Shown: positions 30,395 through 42,489 of the stretch, piece after piece
Layout: each line of letters starts with the position of its first letter
Position numbering within the stretch: the first letter of the stretch is position 1
Source: Rhynchopus euleeides
Lineage: Eukaryota; Euglenozoa; Diplonemea; Diplonemida; Diplonemidae
NCBI GenBank assembly: GCA_963210315.1
Contig: OY723302.1
Location: forward strand, 682,001 to 746,000
Reading direction: 5' to 3'
DNA: 64,000 nt
Translations under genes and position numbers: made by a program
Notes under the pieces: model-generated
What the model was told of the DNA's origin: nothing
The model's input: the letters and a program-made list of their open reading frames with translations, nothing else
Database searches by the model: none

Positions 30395-31847
30395 GGAGGG
30401 GGAGAGAGCGAGAGAGGTGGGTGGTTGGGGGGTAGGATGGTAGACACCTAGAGAAGAAGGAAAAGTGGGGGTGGGGGGGGTGGGGGTGGGGTGAGGCATG
30501 AGGGCTCCGAGAAACATTCTCTCACGGGGGGGGGGGGAGACCCCCGCACTTTGCATTCTGCAAAAGGGAGACCTCATGGTTTTGCTCGGTTTTTTTGTGC
30601 AAGGTTTCGGGGGGGGGGGGGGCCTCTTCTGCATGCGGCATGTGGCACACACAGTGCCCCCGAACACAGCGTATAAGCGGCGTATACCAAAGCAAGCTCC
30701 TCTCGCTTCGCTGCTGCGCCCACAATAGCGAGTCAGAGGGGTGAGCTGATGTCCTCCTCACTCTGCGTGCTGTGTCCTGCTGGGGTTCCCCCAACCCACA
30801 CAGGCCAGAGGCGTTGTGGGTGGGTGGGTGGAGAAGGGAGCGGACCTGCCCGTCCCCTCCCCCTCCCCCCCCCCCCCCCGGCCCTTCCCTTGGCCCTCTA
30901 TCTGCCCCCACTGTATCTTGGGCATCTTTCTGTGGGAATCCGTGGCACGCACGCAACCAACTGGCCCCCTCTCCTCTTCCCCTCCACACCCCCCCCGCGC
31001 CCAACGTGACTGCCTAGCCAACAGACTCTTGCCCCCCTCTCCCTCTCCCTATCTCCATCCCCCTACCCCCACCCCACCCCCCACCTCCCTGTCCGCTTTG
31101 GTGGCGCAGGCTGGACCGTGTGTTAACCTTGAAGCCGAGTATCTGCCTCTCTTTGAGACGTGGGTTTGGCGTGGGTTGTAGGGATAGGGAACGGTGAAAA
31201 GGTAGCGGGAAAGGAAAGGCACCCGCGTTTCCTGCCAAGGAGACTTGCAGTGCACGCTGCAGTGGTGCTGGGTGTGTGTGGGGGGCCATCTCACAGCAGC
31301 AGCCGTGCTTGCATCGCTTGGTGGTGGGGTGGGGTGTGAGGGTCGCCCCCGGGGGGAGCGGGGGGGGGGGGGGGGCGAGGGAGGGACGCGAGATTCAAAC
31401 GGGGGGTGGGGTGAGGGTGGCAATCTATCTGCTCTGCCCTCACAACCCGCAGCCCCCCCCCCCCTCCCCACTCCCCCCGCTTCCCCTCCACGCAAACGAT
31501 ATGCACCGTACCCTCCCCGCCTCTGCACTCTGCCCCCCTCTCGCCCCCCCGCCCCTTGTTGAATCCTGTTGCTGTCTGTTGCTGTCTGCGCCCCCCAGCC
31601 CACATCCAACCCACCACCCTCGGACACAACCTGACCCGACGTGCATATCGAGTGAATGGAGGCCGTCTCTCTATGATTCCTTCTGAATTTACTTTCTTCT
31701 CACTACCCTACCCTGCCTCCCCACCTACCCACCCACAGGGTCAGTTGGACCAGGCCGCCTCGGTGGGCGGCTGGGGGAGGGTCAGGCAAGCCGGCCTTCT
31801 TGCTTCTCAGCTTCAGCCCCTCCCCACCCCACACACCAGGCAGCGCA
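30395..31847. other. intergenic between SNARE and DDX1
   Basis: No gene seen. G-rich for the first 230 bp (up to a run near 30618), C-rich near 30865, G-rich near 31355, C-rich again near 31450 and 31540. A TGCATATCGAGTG motif lies at 31642-31654, and an ACCCACAG acceptor-like site near 31738 precedes the DDX1 start. Confidence 0.55.
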
Positions 31848-34235
31848 ATGTCCGCCTTTGAGGAGCTCGGGCTGATGGAGCCGCTGTGTGCGGCTCTGGA
31901 GGAAATGGAGTGGTATCTTCCTACGCCTGTGCAGCAGGATGCGGTGACGCAGATCCTCGGAGGTTCGGATGTGTGCTGTGCGGCGGAGACGGGTGCGGGG
32001 AAGACGGGCGCTTTCTGCCTGCCCATCATCCAGCTTATCTATGAGAAGCACAACAGGAATGTGGACGAGGCGAAGATCAAGGCGACGCTGAAGCACTGCA
32101 CCCTCAATAAGGAGGACTCCGACAACGGCATGCGTGTCGCAGAGAACGGCGTCACATGCTCCGCAAAGAACATCAAATCCTGGGGCGGTGCCCGTGCCCT
32201 CTACGGCGTGACGAAGGGGAAGTGGGGCTACAACCTCACTGTCGCTGCTGGAGGTCTCGGGATCAAAGCAGGCTGGGCAACGATGGAAGCCAAGCTCGAC
32301 CTTGGCAGCGATGGCAAGGGTTTTGCCTTCTGCGGCAACGGGAACAAATCCTACGGAGGGAACGAAGCCCGTTTCGGCGAGCCTCTGAAGAAGGGCGATG
32401 TCCTGACCTGCCTCATCGACCGCGACGCCCGCAACGTGTCCTTCCTGCGGAATGGGGAGAGCATGGGGGAGGCCTTCAAAATCCAAGAGAATATGGACAA
32501 AAAGCCGTTCTTCCCCTGCGTTTCCGCACAGAATGGGTCATTTGAGTGCTCCTTCGGGCTGCGCGCCACCGAACCCCCCGCACCGGGGTACCAATGGATC
32601 GAGGAGGCGAAGGGGGAGGAGCAGGTGAAGAACCACGCGGAGTTTGTCCGGAGGAAGACGAAGGAGCTGAAGGGCGAGCGGCACATCCCGACGTGCATCA
32701 TCCTGGAGCCCACGCTGGAGCTGTGCAAGCAGATTGTGGATGAGCTCCTCAAGTTCGTCAAATTCATCGACAGCCCGAAGATCACGGTGTCGAGCATATT
32801 CGGGAAGAGGCAGACACGCGAGATTCTCGACGAGCTGGAGGCTGGCGTCGACATCATCGTTGGCACCCCCTCCCGCCTCCGGCAGTTCATCGAGATGGGC
32901 CCCGAGGTGCTCAGCCTTGCCGGGTGTGACCACCTGGTGTTCGACGAGGCAGACAGGCTGCTCGACTCTGAGAACATCAACCTCGCAAAGAAACTCTACA
33001 CCGACGTAAGGGAGGCGTCTCTCAAACGGCTTCAGATCTGCATGTTCAGCGCAACCCTCCACGAGCCTTCGATCCAAGCTCTCGCTGGTCAGCTGTGCCC
33101 CAACGCCGTGTGGGTGGACCTGAAGGGGAAGGACTATGTCCCTGAGACGGTGCACCACGCAGTGGTCTACGCAGACCCTGATGATGACAACCGGTGGAAT
33201 GGGTCGATCATCGAGACAGACGGTGTGCATGAGGCAGGGCGTGATGAGCATGACACAGGCCCCGACACCGCCCTGCGGATGTCCTGCGTTTCGTCGTTCA
33301 GGGTAAAGAAGCTGAAGCCGGAGATCCTGCTGAATGTGATTGATGCGTATGAGATGGAGCAGTGTCTGATCTTCTGCAGGACGCGTGATGACTGCGACCA
33401 CCTCTCCGCGTTCCTCAATGCGAAGGGGGGGAAGGCGGGGTACACCGGGCGGATTGAAAAGGGGAAGGAGAACAAATACTCCAACGTGGGGCTCCACTCC
33501 GGGTTCGACCCGCGCACCCGAGCGGACAACCTGGAGCAGTTCAAAGAGGGGGAGGCGAGGTTCCTGATCTGCACTGATGTGGCGGCGCGAGGGATTGACA
33601 TCAAGCAGCTTCCGTTTGTCATCAACATGACGCTGCCGGACAAGCCGGAGGATTACATCCACCGCATCGGGCGGACAGGGCGTGCGGACCGCATGGGGAT
33701 GGCCGTGTCTATCGTGACCTCGAAGCACCGCGAGAAGGTGTGGTACCACTCCAACTGCAACAGGGGGATGCGGCGAGGCAGCCCTTGCCAGGACACGCGG
33801 CTCGTCACGGAGGGCGGGTGTTGCATCTGGTACAACGAACCGCAGTATATCAAGGAGATCGAGAAGCGGTGTGGCGAGCAGCTGGAGGAGCTCGGGGCTG
33901 ACTACAAGATGGCGAGTGCTGCGGCCAACAAGGAGGCGGTCGAGTATGGGCGGTCGCGCTCCGAAGCAAAGATGAAGAAGAGTGACCACATCGCCTTCAT
34001 CGAGGAGCACTCCTCCCTGATCAGCAACCTCTCGACGCAGACGCAGGATGACTTCCTGACGTTCAAGGCGCAGCTGATGCACCTTGCGACATCGGAGCCG
34101 ACGGATGTCGTGATGAGCACGCCCGGAAGGGGTGCTGGCAGGGGCAGGCGTATTGTGGTATGCTTTGCAGCTTCTCCGTCCCGCTCCTGCGGCTGGCGCA
34201 TGCGTGTGTGTAACAGAAAGTGGAGGCAGCACTAG
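31848..34235 (+). CDS. DDX1: DEAD-box RNA helicase with SPRY insert, DDX1 orthologue
   Basis: An ATP-dependent RNA helicase of 795 aa if unspliced. DDX1 in animals acts in tRNA ligase, mRNA transport and 3'-end processing complexes. The SPRY domain inserted between motif I and the rest of the core (residues about 90-245) is unique to DDX1. Q motif is PTPVQQ (26-31); motif I is AETGAGKT (46-53). DEAD lies near 366 (FDEADRLL), FSATL follows, and HRIGRTGRADRMG is near 605. The start ATG begins MSAFEELGLMEPL. The C-terminal end is uncertain. The frame runs to TAG at 34233, but a GTATGC...TAACAG intron (34158-34216, 59 bp) would instead give the ending KVEAALELARCVLH with stop TAA at 34259-34261. 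Either way the last residues are encoded by a dispersed repeat module. Confidence 0.95.
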   Translation: MSAFEELGLMEPLCAALEEMEWYLPTPVQQDAVTQILGGSDVCCAAETGAGKTGAFCLPIIQLIYEKHNRNVDEAKIKATLKHCTLNKEDSDNGMRVAENGVTCSAKNIKSWGGARALYGVTKGKWGYNLTVAAGGLGIKAGWATMEAKLDLGSDGKGFAFCGNGNKSYGGNEARFGEPLKKGDVLTCLIDRDARNVSFLRNGESMGEAFKIQENMDKKPFFPCVSAQNGSFECSFGLRATEPPAPGYQWIEEAKGEEQVKNHAEFVRRKTKELKGERHIPTCIILEPTLELCKQIVDELLKFVKFIDSPKITVSSIFGKRQTREILDELEAGVDIIVGTPSRLRQFIEMGPEVLSLAGCDHLVFDEADRLLDSENINLAKKLYTDVREASLKRLQICMFSATLHEPSIQALAGQLCPNAVWVDLKGKDYVPETVHHAVVYADPDDDNRWNGSIIETDGVHEAGRDEHDTGPDTALRMSCVSSFRVKKLKPEILLNVIDAYEMEQCLIFCRTRDDCDHLSAFLNAKGGKAGYTGRIEKGKENKYSNVGLHSGFDPRTRADNLEQFKEGEARFLICTDVAARGIDIKQLPFVINMTLPDKPEDYIHRIGRTGRADRMGMAVSIVTSKHREKVWYHSNCNRGMRRGSPCQDTRLVTEGGCCIWYNEPQYIKEIEKRCGEQLEELGADYKMASAAANKEAVEYGRSRSEAKMKKSDHIAFIEEHSSLISNLSTQTQDDFLTFKAQLMHLATSEPTDVVMSTPGRGAGRGRRIVVCFAASPSRSCGWRMRVCNRKWRQH
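34158..34216 (+). other. possible short terminal intron in DDX1
   Basis: 59 bp, begins GTATGC after a complete codon and ends TAACAG, matching the GTATG...ACAG form of the other introns in this window. Retention also leaves an open frame, so splicing is not certain. Confidence 0.4.
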
Positions 34236-34288
34236 AGCTCGCTCGGTGCGTCCTACACTAAGCTAAAAAGATTAACGTGTGTGTGTGG
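34207..34288 (+). repeat. dispersed module at DDX1 3' end, matching 7755-7826
   Basis: GTGTGTAACAG, GGAGGCAGCACTAGAGCTCG, GGTGCGTCCTACACTAAG and a trailing CGTGTGTGTGTG occur in the same order as at 7755-7826, with few differences. Both possible DDX1 stop codons lie inside it. Confidence 0.88.
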
Positions 34289-36240
34289 CATTGCGGCGGC
34301 ATGGGAGTTCACACCTACATACCGCCTTCTGGCAACTTTGAACACGTCACCACACTGACCACCGATACCACCAAGATAAGAAACCGTCAGCTTTCTGCAC
34401 TGCATCAAGCCTGCCCAAGCCTCGTATCGTGTGTTCCGGGATACCCTTCTGCTGACATTGTCACCTCCCCTATCCATCACATCACAGCCTGCAACCGTTG
34501 GCGCTGGAAACGACGACTTCCCGACACTCGGCTCATCTGGCCCCTCTGACTCTGGGCCAGTCAAGACACTGGCACGCTCGAGAAAGCGCTGAGAGTCCGC
34601 CGGGCAGCGGGTGTGAGATAGAGGGCAGGGCTCCTCACCGACCCTCTTCCTACCTGTCCAGTGTGTAACCCCACCCAACTGCCACTGAAGAGAGTGTGCA
34701 GGGTGCGGTGTGGGAGTTCCATACGAACGCGCACAGCATATGCCCCTTCTGGCCCCCTTCCCTGCCCCCTGAGAGAGTTCTGAACTCTGCCACCATGACA
34801 AGCGGCCCCTCTGCACCAACAAAACTAGCCCCTGCGCCCGACGCATGCACACAACAAAGGGTGGGGATACCACACAGCGGTGCCTCGTGCTCCCAAGCGC
34901 TTCCCCCAAGGGAGTGCTGGGGTGTCACACCCTTCTGAGTTTGCGCGTCGAAAATCGCAAAAAAAACACAGATGGTGACAGCGGGCCGCTGTCTTGGGGG
35001 ACGGGGGGTGAGGAAGGGATGGGGATATCAACTGCATGGGAAGGGGAGGGGAGGGGCGGGGGGTGGGGTAGTGTACACGCGCACCCTGCGGCGCTGCGGG
35101 ATGCGTGCCTTTATATCTGCTGTGGAATCGGGAGGATGGATCGGCGGTTATTATCCCGAGGCTGTGTGTTTTTTTCTATTCTCTTTGCCAACGTTGTCCC
35201 CCACCCCCCTCCCCAGCGCATTGTGTGAAAAGGACGGGGTGGGGGTGGGGGGTAGGGGGGTTGGAAATCTACCACCAGATCCCCTTTTTGCTCTTGGGAC
35301 ATGGGGAGGGGACACACATACACGCAACATGTGACCACACCTAGGAGAGCAAAGCAGCTCTGTCTGGAATCTCTCCAGCACGGGGCCGGGAGGGTATATA
35401 TTTTTTTGCTGGATTTGGATTTCGCATCCTCCTCTCCCCCTTGTGCTGGCGGGTACAGCTCGGTGTGGCTCTGCCACACCAGCTGTCGGTGGCCATACTC
35501 CCCCAAACGCGGCATTGCACTGCGCCAGACACTCTGTGTATTCAGACCCGCTAACATAAGATGTGGGAACGGTTGAGGGGCTTGGGGATGTTTAACAAAT
35601 GTGTGCGCAACGAGGGTGGGTGGGGTTGGGGGTGATGGGAGGATGGAGAAACCACCGACCCCCACCCCCGCCCCCCACCCCCCCCTTCCGCAGAAGCGCT
35701 CAGAGAGCAGGGTGGAAGACGAAGCACGCCTGGTGAGGGGGGGCGGGGGGTGAACGAATGGAGAAAGAAAAGGGATAACAGAACAACTTCTCGTGGATTG
35801 TTCGCGAGATGTGAACGGATGGAGGGCACTGCGAGGGCGGTGTTGGGAGGGGGGGTGGGGTGGGGTGAAAGACCCGTTTCTCCCTGGGAAGCCGGTAAGA
35901 AGGAGGAAGAGGAGAAGAAGAAGAAATGAATACCCGCCTTTTCCCACATCCCCCCCCCCCCCCCCCCCACCCCCACCCCCACACCACCCTCACACCTTTG
36001 GATTGAGCTGTACCACACCCGATGCAGTTTTGCCACATAATTCCTCTGGGAAATATGCCTGCCTGCCTGTCTGTCTGGCTCTCTGTTTGGCTGCAGAGCT
36101 GCCGAGAGACCTGCTGGTAATGCTGTGCCAAATAGCAGAGACGTTATTTGCCAGCTGCAGCCGCAACACACCCACGCCACACATGGGGAGGGAGATGAAT
36201 GGAGCGGCAGAAAGGGGAGGTTGGAGTGAAGGGTGATGGG
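34289..36240. other. intergenic, no gene seen
   Basis: Contains G runs (34980-35065, 35240-35262) then C runs (35650-35690, 35950-35990). Open frames exist on both strands but show no domain and follow the homopolymers. Confidence 0.55.
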
Positions 36241-36253
36241 CAATCTCACGGCA

Positions 36254-37075
36254 TTCCAAAGGTCGCACGTGCGTGACGTTTGACGAAGCCTGAGGGGGGG
36301 CACGCATGGGGGGACTGGCGACTGATGCACAAGGCAACAGGCAGCCGAGGTCCCGGGGTACCTGGGTGGATGCGGGTGTGGGATGTGGGATGTCCGGCAG
36401 TGTGTGGGGGGGGGGGGGTTTAGCTGCGGGTATTCTAGAGGGGGGGAGCGGGAGGGCGCATCCCCTCCCGCACCTCTCTCCCCCTCCTTCCTCTCCCTCG
36501 GCCTCGTCGGGGTTCCAAAGGTCGCGCTTGCGTGACGTTTGAAGGCCCAATGGGTGGGGTGGGGGGTGAGCTGCCACCAGGGGGTGCCGATTCCAGAGGT
36601 CGACTTGCGACCTCTGAGGCTTGCTGCGTGGGGTGGGGATGTGGCGTCATGCAGATATGCACGACGGGTCTGGCTGTCTGCTTACCAGCTGTGTGACTGG
36701 CGGGGATTGCCTTCCTCTGGTGATCGTCGTGTGGTGCAGGTGCTACTGCACCTGCACCACACGACGAGCCGCGGAACTGCAAGGGGTGGGGTAAGGGCAG
36801 TGCCTCCTACATTCCAAAAGTCGCACTCGCGTGACGTTTGACGAAGGATGTGCACAGGGAAGGGGGGGCAGCGGGGGGTCTGCAGATGCGCATCGGCTGA
36901 TGATTCCAAAGGTCTCGCTTGCGTGACGTTTGATGTGCCTGAGATGCGCAGGCAAGGGGCAGCTGGGTATCTGGGTGGGTGCGTGGGTTGCGGCAGTGTT
37001 CCAAAGGTCGCGCTTGCGTGACGTTTGAAGGCCGGGGCGAGTGGTTCCAGATGTCGACTTGCGACCTCTGAGGCT
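36254..37075 (+). repeat. interspersed family of ~30-bp TTCCAAAGGTCGC...TGACGTTTGA repeats
   Basis: Five copies of a 29-30-bp unit (TTCCAAAGGTCGC then CTTGCGTGACGTTTGA) start at 36254, 36513, 36811, 36904 and 36999. Two related units, TTCCAGAGGTCGACTTGCG then ACCTCTGAGG, start at 36591 and 37045 and are followed by about 70 bp of further similarity. All copies are in the same orientation with irregular spacing. Each main copy carries a TGACGT core. Confidence 0.88.
36725..36766. repeat. perfect 19-bp stem, 4-nt loop hairpin
   Basis: The arm CGTCGTGTGGTGCAGGTGC (36725-36743) is the exact complement of 36748-36766 across the loop TACT. It lies between copies of the 30-bp family. Confidence 0.95.
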
Positions 37076-38137
37076 CGATGTGGGGTGGTTCTGCAGACAT
37101 GCAGCAACGGGTCTGGTCTGGCTGTGGACGAGTGGGTGCTTGCAAGCTGATAGGCCGCAGCTGCGCGGCGCAACATGGTTACAACTATCGGGTCATAATA
37201 AGGTTGGGTTGCCTGTCATGTGGCATCCGGGAATCGGAATCGTGCGGGTGCACGTACTACACACTCCTGGGCAATGGCGTTGTAACTGGTTCTCCAACGG
37301 TATTCAAAGGTATCAAAGGTATTATGGTGTGATCTGCGAAGGATCGGGTGTTCTGAATTGCAGTGCCGACATGGTTCATACTTCGTCGACAACCTATAGA
37401 TGCTCTGTCCATCTGGTCCTCGGAGGCACCTTGTGCAGCTGTCTCCTGCAACTGTCCGCAGGTCATGCATCTGGGCTGACAGGGCTGTCTCGGCACCCAC
37501 AGTGGCGGTCTAACGGGCAAACGGACTACATTACATAATACGGGTATGCGGGATCGCATATTAGGGTTCCCCATAAGGGTGATATAAGGGTGACTTGGGT
37601 GCCAAATGGCGAACATAACGGTGTACTGTAAGAGTATCTTTACCCGGAGACTTCAGGGGCTGAGAACGGGATCGGAAAAAGTGCGCGCAAGGGGTCAGCA
37701 TCCGCAGAATGAAGAGAAGTGGGGTTGAGCACTATGCTGGGAACTATTCCTTGGCCTGCCGCTGCTTCTGGATTGGAGGAAACAAATGTGCGGAGCCCCG
37801 GTACCCCCGCGCCACGCCCTCCGGTTCCCTTATTCATGAATTCGCGGTATCCTAAGCTGGGCCCCAAGGCGACAGAAGGTTTTATCGTTTTCTCTAGCTG
37901 GGCTCGCTGGCAGGATCACTGTCGTCCTCGCGTCGTCCTCCGCATTGTCACCGCTGCTGGAGCCCGTCACAGACTTCACGTGAGATGCATCTACCCTTGG
38001 CACTGTTCTCGCTGGCTCGCCGTCTCAGCACCACCCAAGGATAGATGCCACCCACCTGGAACCGACGCAAAACACCCACCCGGGTCATGTGCTCGGCTGG
38101 CTGGCGGTTCCGGTGCTGGTGCTGGTGCCCCACTGTC

Positions 38138-38599
38138 TCATTGCGAACACCACGGATCTTGGCTTTCCAGCCCCAGTGTACAAACCGTAGCGCGCAAGAC
38201 ACTGGGACAGCAAGCAGGGATAAACTGCAGCCCACGAAGGCGCTGCACACCACCACCCTGGTCCAGCGTATCCTCCAACATGTCTTTACAGTGAGCACAC
38301 TTCTCTGGAGGCGGGGACACGCCCTCGTCGTGAGGTGAGGCATCGCCGTGGTCAGGGCCACCGCAACCCCCGTCGGCAGCTCCCTCCTCTTTGCACTCCT
38401 CGTCCTCCTCGACTCCCTGCGCTCCTGCTCTTCGCAGGGAGGCGATCACAGGGTGGCATCCCACTCGGCACGAGAGATATTGTCGGCATTGTTGCAACCC
38501 ACCTAGTTGTGGAAGAGGATGCGTGCCAATGCGAAAGCTCTTCAAGAACGGAGCGCAACGCTTGCTCGCCGGGGGCGCCTTCACAGGGGATGCCTCCAC
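38138..38599 (-). pseudogene. coding-like patch, Cys/His-containing
   Basis: The open frame has CRQYLSCRVGCHPVIASLRR, an acidic stretch, and EKCAHCKDMLEDTLDQGGG. Composition and Cys spacing look protein-like, but there is no recognised family and no neighbouring exon I can join. Confidence 0.22.
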
Positions 38600-40261
38600 G
38601 AATCGTGCATCAGCCGCTCTGCGTCGGGAGGGGGTCAGGTGTGCGCTGCCCTGCAGCGCAGCGTTGGAGAGCCGCAGCAGGTGCGACGTACTGGCGGAAC
38701 CCTGCGGTGCAGACCAGTCAGCCCTGCCTCAACAGCAGGTTGTCGTGGTTGCAGGAGGAGTGGCCCTCAGCACCAGGTTCGTCTCACCCAGCGCACCCGA
38801 GGATGGCATTGCCCGAGGCCAGCAGCGGGGCCATACACAGCACTCGCGTCCATCCTTCGGAGCGTGTCGTGCTTCAGCTCCACAGACACCTTCGTCCTGT
38901 TCAGGCGGTCTGAAGCCAGGTGTCAGACAGGTTGTGAGGCTGCCACGTCGTTATCGCGGTCAGACACACCTCTCGCTCACTAGTGCCGTCGGGCCTTTGA
39001 CCGTCATCCTCACTGGTGGAGGCCCGGGCACATGGGCGGGTCTGTAGTGTGCAAGTGCCGGGTGAGCCCCTTCCGGTTGGGCGTCAGGGGCGTGTCTGCC
39101 AGTGATCCCGGGACAGGCACAGGGACATGCGTGGTGGAGGTGGGCGAATCACGTATCACGGTGGTGCTTGCAGGGCGCGTCAGGTCTGTCCGGTTCACTT
39201 CGAAACTGGTTTCAAGTGGGCCATTTCTGGTGAGCAGGACTGGCGACACGGGATGAACCGAGAGCTGACTTAAGGTGCCCGAGTGGTCGCTCATCAGATC
39301 CCACGACTGTGTTGGGGAAAACTGCCTCTGATAGCACCCCGGGGTATAAACTTCAGGAAGGAATGTGACTCCCAAAGGAATGTGGCGTTTATGGCGTAGT
39401 CCTCAAGTAACTAACTTCATGCCAGTATGGTCGTGCAACGATTATTAATGAGTCCGCTGTATCTGTAAGTGAATGGACAAGAGGACTCTGTCCCTGTCCG
39501 AGACGTGGCGTCTCATTCTTGCGCCCATGGGTCCCAACTCCGGTTTTGTCGCCAGCACATCTGTCTTGATCAAGCTGAGTGAGGCTGTCAGGTCATTGGT
39601 GTTTTTCGGATTCAATGAGGAGGTCGAGCAAGGAATCTCTGTAGTGTGAGGGTTACATGATATTGAATAGGTACTGATGGGTTGATTAGTCAGAGACGAG
39701 GGGTTAATTCGGACAAAGAAGAGGGTGGCGAGGATCTTCTTCTACCGTATTAGTGATTCCACTTATACCACTTGAACACCACCTGCGTCCGTCAGGAAGC
39801 ACAGAGGCTGTCGCCGATGTGCTTCTGTCGCAGTGCTGATGTACGTAGACCTGTTCTCAGCGGGATTTGCTGGGTCGTGGTATGGTCCGTTCTTGCGGCA
39901 TTTCGTCATCCAGAGGGTTGGGAGTTGGAACGAATAAATTACCAGCCCGACCCTTCGTCCACGGGGCCTGAGGGTGGCGGTGGCCCGACACAACACGACG
40001 TGATATTTTGCGATTTCAAGCACATTCAACCGTCGTGCATTGGAGGAAGTATTGCTACTGATGTGGAATGATGCCACCATATCCTGCCAGACGTCGCCGT
40101 CTTCGTACAGTGTGGTCCCGTCTGCAGTGCCGACAGAGTGGACTGGCTCTCGGCAACAGAGGGTCCAGTCGTGAACCAGCTACCGGAGGGACGGCATATG
40201 CATGTCGTTGATGCGTCGTAGGACTGCCGCACAGCTCACTGTGCCGGAGTCCTTCTCCATG

Positions 40262-41173
40262 TCATGAGTGAGGCACCGTACTCCGCCCCTCCGTAATGGC
40301 GTCCTTCGCCATGCATGAGCGTGGCCACGTTGTCGACTGTGTCAGAGTCACACGACTGTTCGCTCTACAGGTTGACTCAGCCAACGCCAACCATTCCCAC
40401 CGCCCGGGAACAAGCGCTTCAACCTCGTTATGTCCCGAGTCTTCTTGCCAGCCAGCCCTGCAAGGTGATGCCAGCTCTGTGGAAGAGGGTCGTGTCGTTG
40501 CGCGGTTCGTCAGGTGAAGCTTCACCCTCTCTCCCACTCGTGTCGGCGTCCAGCTTCCCCAGGCAGTCCGCCTCTGCCCGTTGGTGGTGGCCGGCCCTCC
40601 TTCCTGTGGGTGGGGGGGGCTGCCCCTTGTTGGTGGGCTCGGACCAGGCCGGGGACGCAGTTCGCCAGTGCGCCGCTTCCGTGCCTCTATGCCTCCATGC
40701 CTCTTCACACAGATCTCGTCGCCAACCTCACCCCGTGGTGCTGGAGGGTTGCGTCTGCAGCTGCTCGTCTCGTCGTGGCCCGGACCGCCCTCTGCACCTT
40801 CTTGTCGCACCACCAACGCTTGCGTTAGTGTTGGATGAAGTGCCGCATGTGTGCCAGCGTACATACGTTGTGTGCGGGTAGTCCAGCAGGTCGTGTCCGC
40901 ACTGCCCCACCTCTGCGGTGAGGCCCACTCCGCATCACACCAGCTCCACAGCGCCTTGCGGTGCACCGCGTCCGCGTGTCGGCTGGCCACACAGGGGACC
41001 TCAATTGTATGGGAGGTGTGTCCAAGTTGCCGGTGTTCAGCACCCTCCACTTCACTGGTGCCAGTCGCTTGCGATGCCGATCCATATATCCGAGCCGCCA
41101 CGTCTGCAGTGTTCCGCACCTGCATGCTGTACTCCACCACCCTGTTGTGGACCTGCGCTGCTGTTCGCTGCAC
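40262..41173 (-). pseudogene. long unassigned open frame, possible element remnant
   Basis: A 303-codon frame, the longest in this region. It begins QRTAAQVHNRVVEYSMQVRN and becomes basic, with Pro/Arg-rich parts. No domain is recognised. Such a length is only mildly unlikely by chance at this GC content. It lies downstream, on the same strand, of the patch at 41697-42077. Confidence 0.25.
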
Positions 41174-41696
41174 TTCAGGAGTATGGTGCGCATCGAGGCC
41201 GCGATCACCACATCCTCACCGTGCGGCAGGCGCCAGTATTGAAGCCCGCTCGGGTGTTGTCATCAAGGGTGTGGTCATCGACATCCTCGTCGGGCCTTTG
41301 CGCGGCGGTGATGCTGCCGCCCTGGTGACACTCTTACCCTTCCCGCACACAGTCCTCCGTACTGTGCGACCAGCATACCACGCAACCCCTGCTCCAGCAT
41401 CTGTTCGTCGCGATTGCTGGGTGGACCTTCCATTCCACCTCAGGCACTTGAGTCGGTGTGGCCGGTATCCTCTCCGAGTAGATGTGTGTTGCCGACTCGC
41501 TGTCACAACCAGCACTCTTGGCTAGACAGAGAGCCCCGTGTGATCAAAGGGAAAAGCTCAGGTGGGACACATCTGAGTCGCTCTTAACAAGTTCTCCGCG
41601 AGCTTCCGGGCAACTCATAAGCCAGTCTTGCGCGATTTGTGTCCGGACCCGAACTTCGCATGATGCTGCCCTGCATCGTCCCCGGATGGTCCGGCT

Positions 41697-42077
41697 TCAG
41701 GGGGGTCCTACGGTATCGAACGTCGGGTTCTCGTTGAAGGCAGGAGTCGCCGGCTTGTGGGCCCGCCATTCAAGTCGGTGCCTTGAACGATCAGAACGGT
41801 GTTTGGCCAGTGCCTCTGCCAGCCCCCTCCCCCTCCTGAGGCCGCTGTTCCTGGTTTGCCTGGCCACACGGTGGTCTTCGGTGAGGTGAGGTCTCCACTG
41901 CAGTTGCCCGGGTGCAGTATTATGTCCCCCATTCCGGAGCACCTGCAGGTCTGCTTGTGGGGACGCCACTGCGAGAGCTGTGCGGTGAGGGCTTGTCAGC
42001 CGTATCGGATCCACGTGTGGCTTCTTTGGGGGGTTCTGCCTCTTTGCCTCTGCCTTCTTAGCCCTGGGCTTCGGCAT
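41697..42077 (-). pseudogene. coding-like patch starting with a basic N-terminus
   Basis: The open frame begins MPKPRAKKAEAKRQNPPKKP, a plausible nuclear-type start, and runs 126 codons. In the next 150 bp a different frame is open (QIAQDWLMSCPEARGELVKS), which suggests a frameshift or intron. Family unknown. Confidence 0.25.
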
Positions 42078-42489
42078 CAGTTCACCCCCCTACCTGCGGC
42101 TGGGCTGTGCCTGCGTGCTCACTCATCCATGTGGTGTTAAGGCATCCACAGACCGTTGCTGTTGTGCAGATTCTGCGCTGCTATATATCGTTCTGTTTGC
42201 GGTGCGCTGACGTGAACTCGTGATGTGTCTGCCGTACGAGGGGGGCGCGCCGTCGATGAGCCATTCCTTGCAGGTTGCGGCAGTAGCCTCGTCTCACACC
42301 CGGTCCGTTTTTCACATTGTTGGGCACGGCAAGGCTGGCCCTGACTGCATCAGCACCACCCTGCCCTTCAGGTGCGGCACCAGCGCGGATGCAGAGTGGC
42401 TACAACACGAGCCTCGGGACCCGCACGTGGGAGGGGCAGCATGTGTAGGTGGTGCTGCCCACGCCTGCCGCCTCCAAGGTGCACCGAAG

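Noticed and set aside
32538..34232. 564-codon minus-strand frame
   Set aside because: Antisense shadow of DDX1, whose plus-strand helicase motifs are complete.
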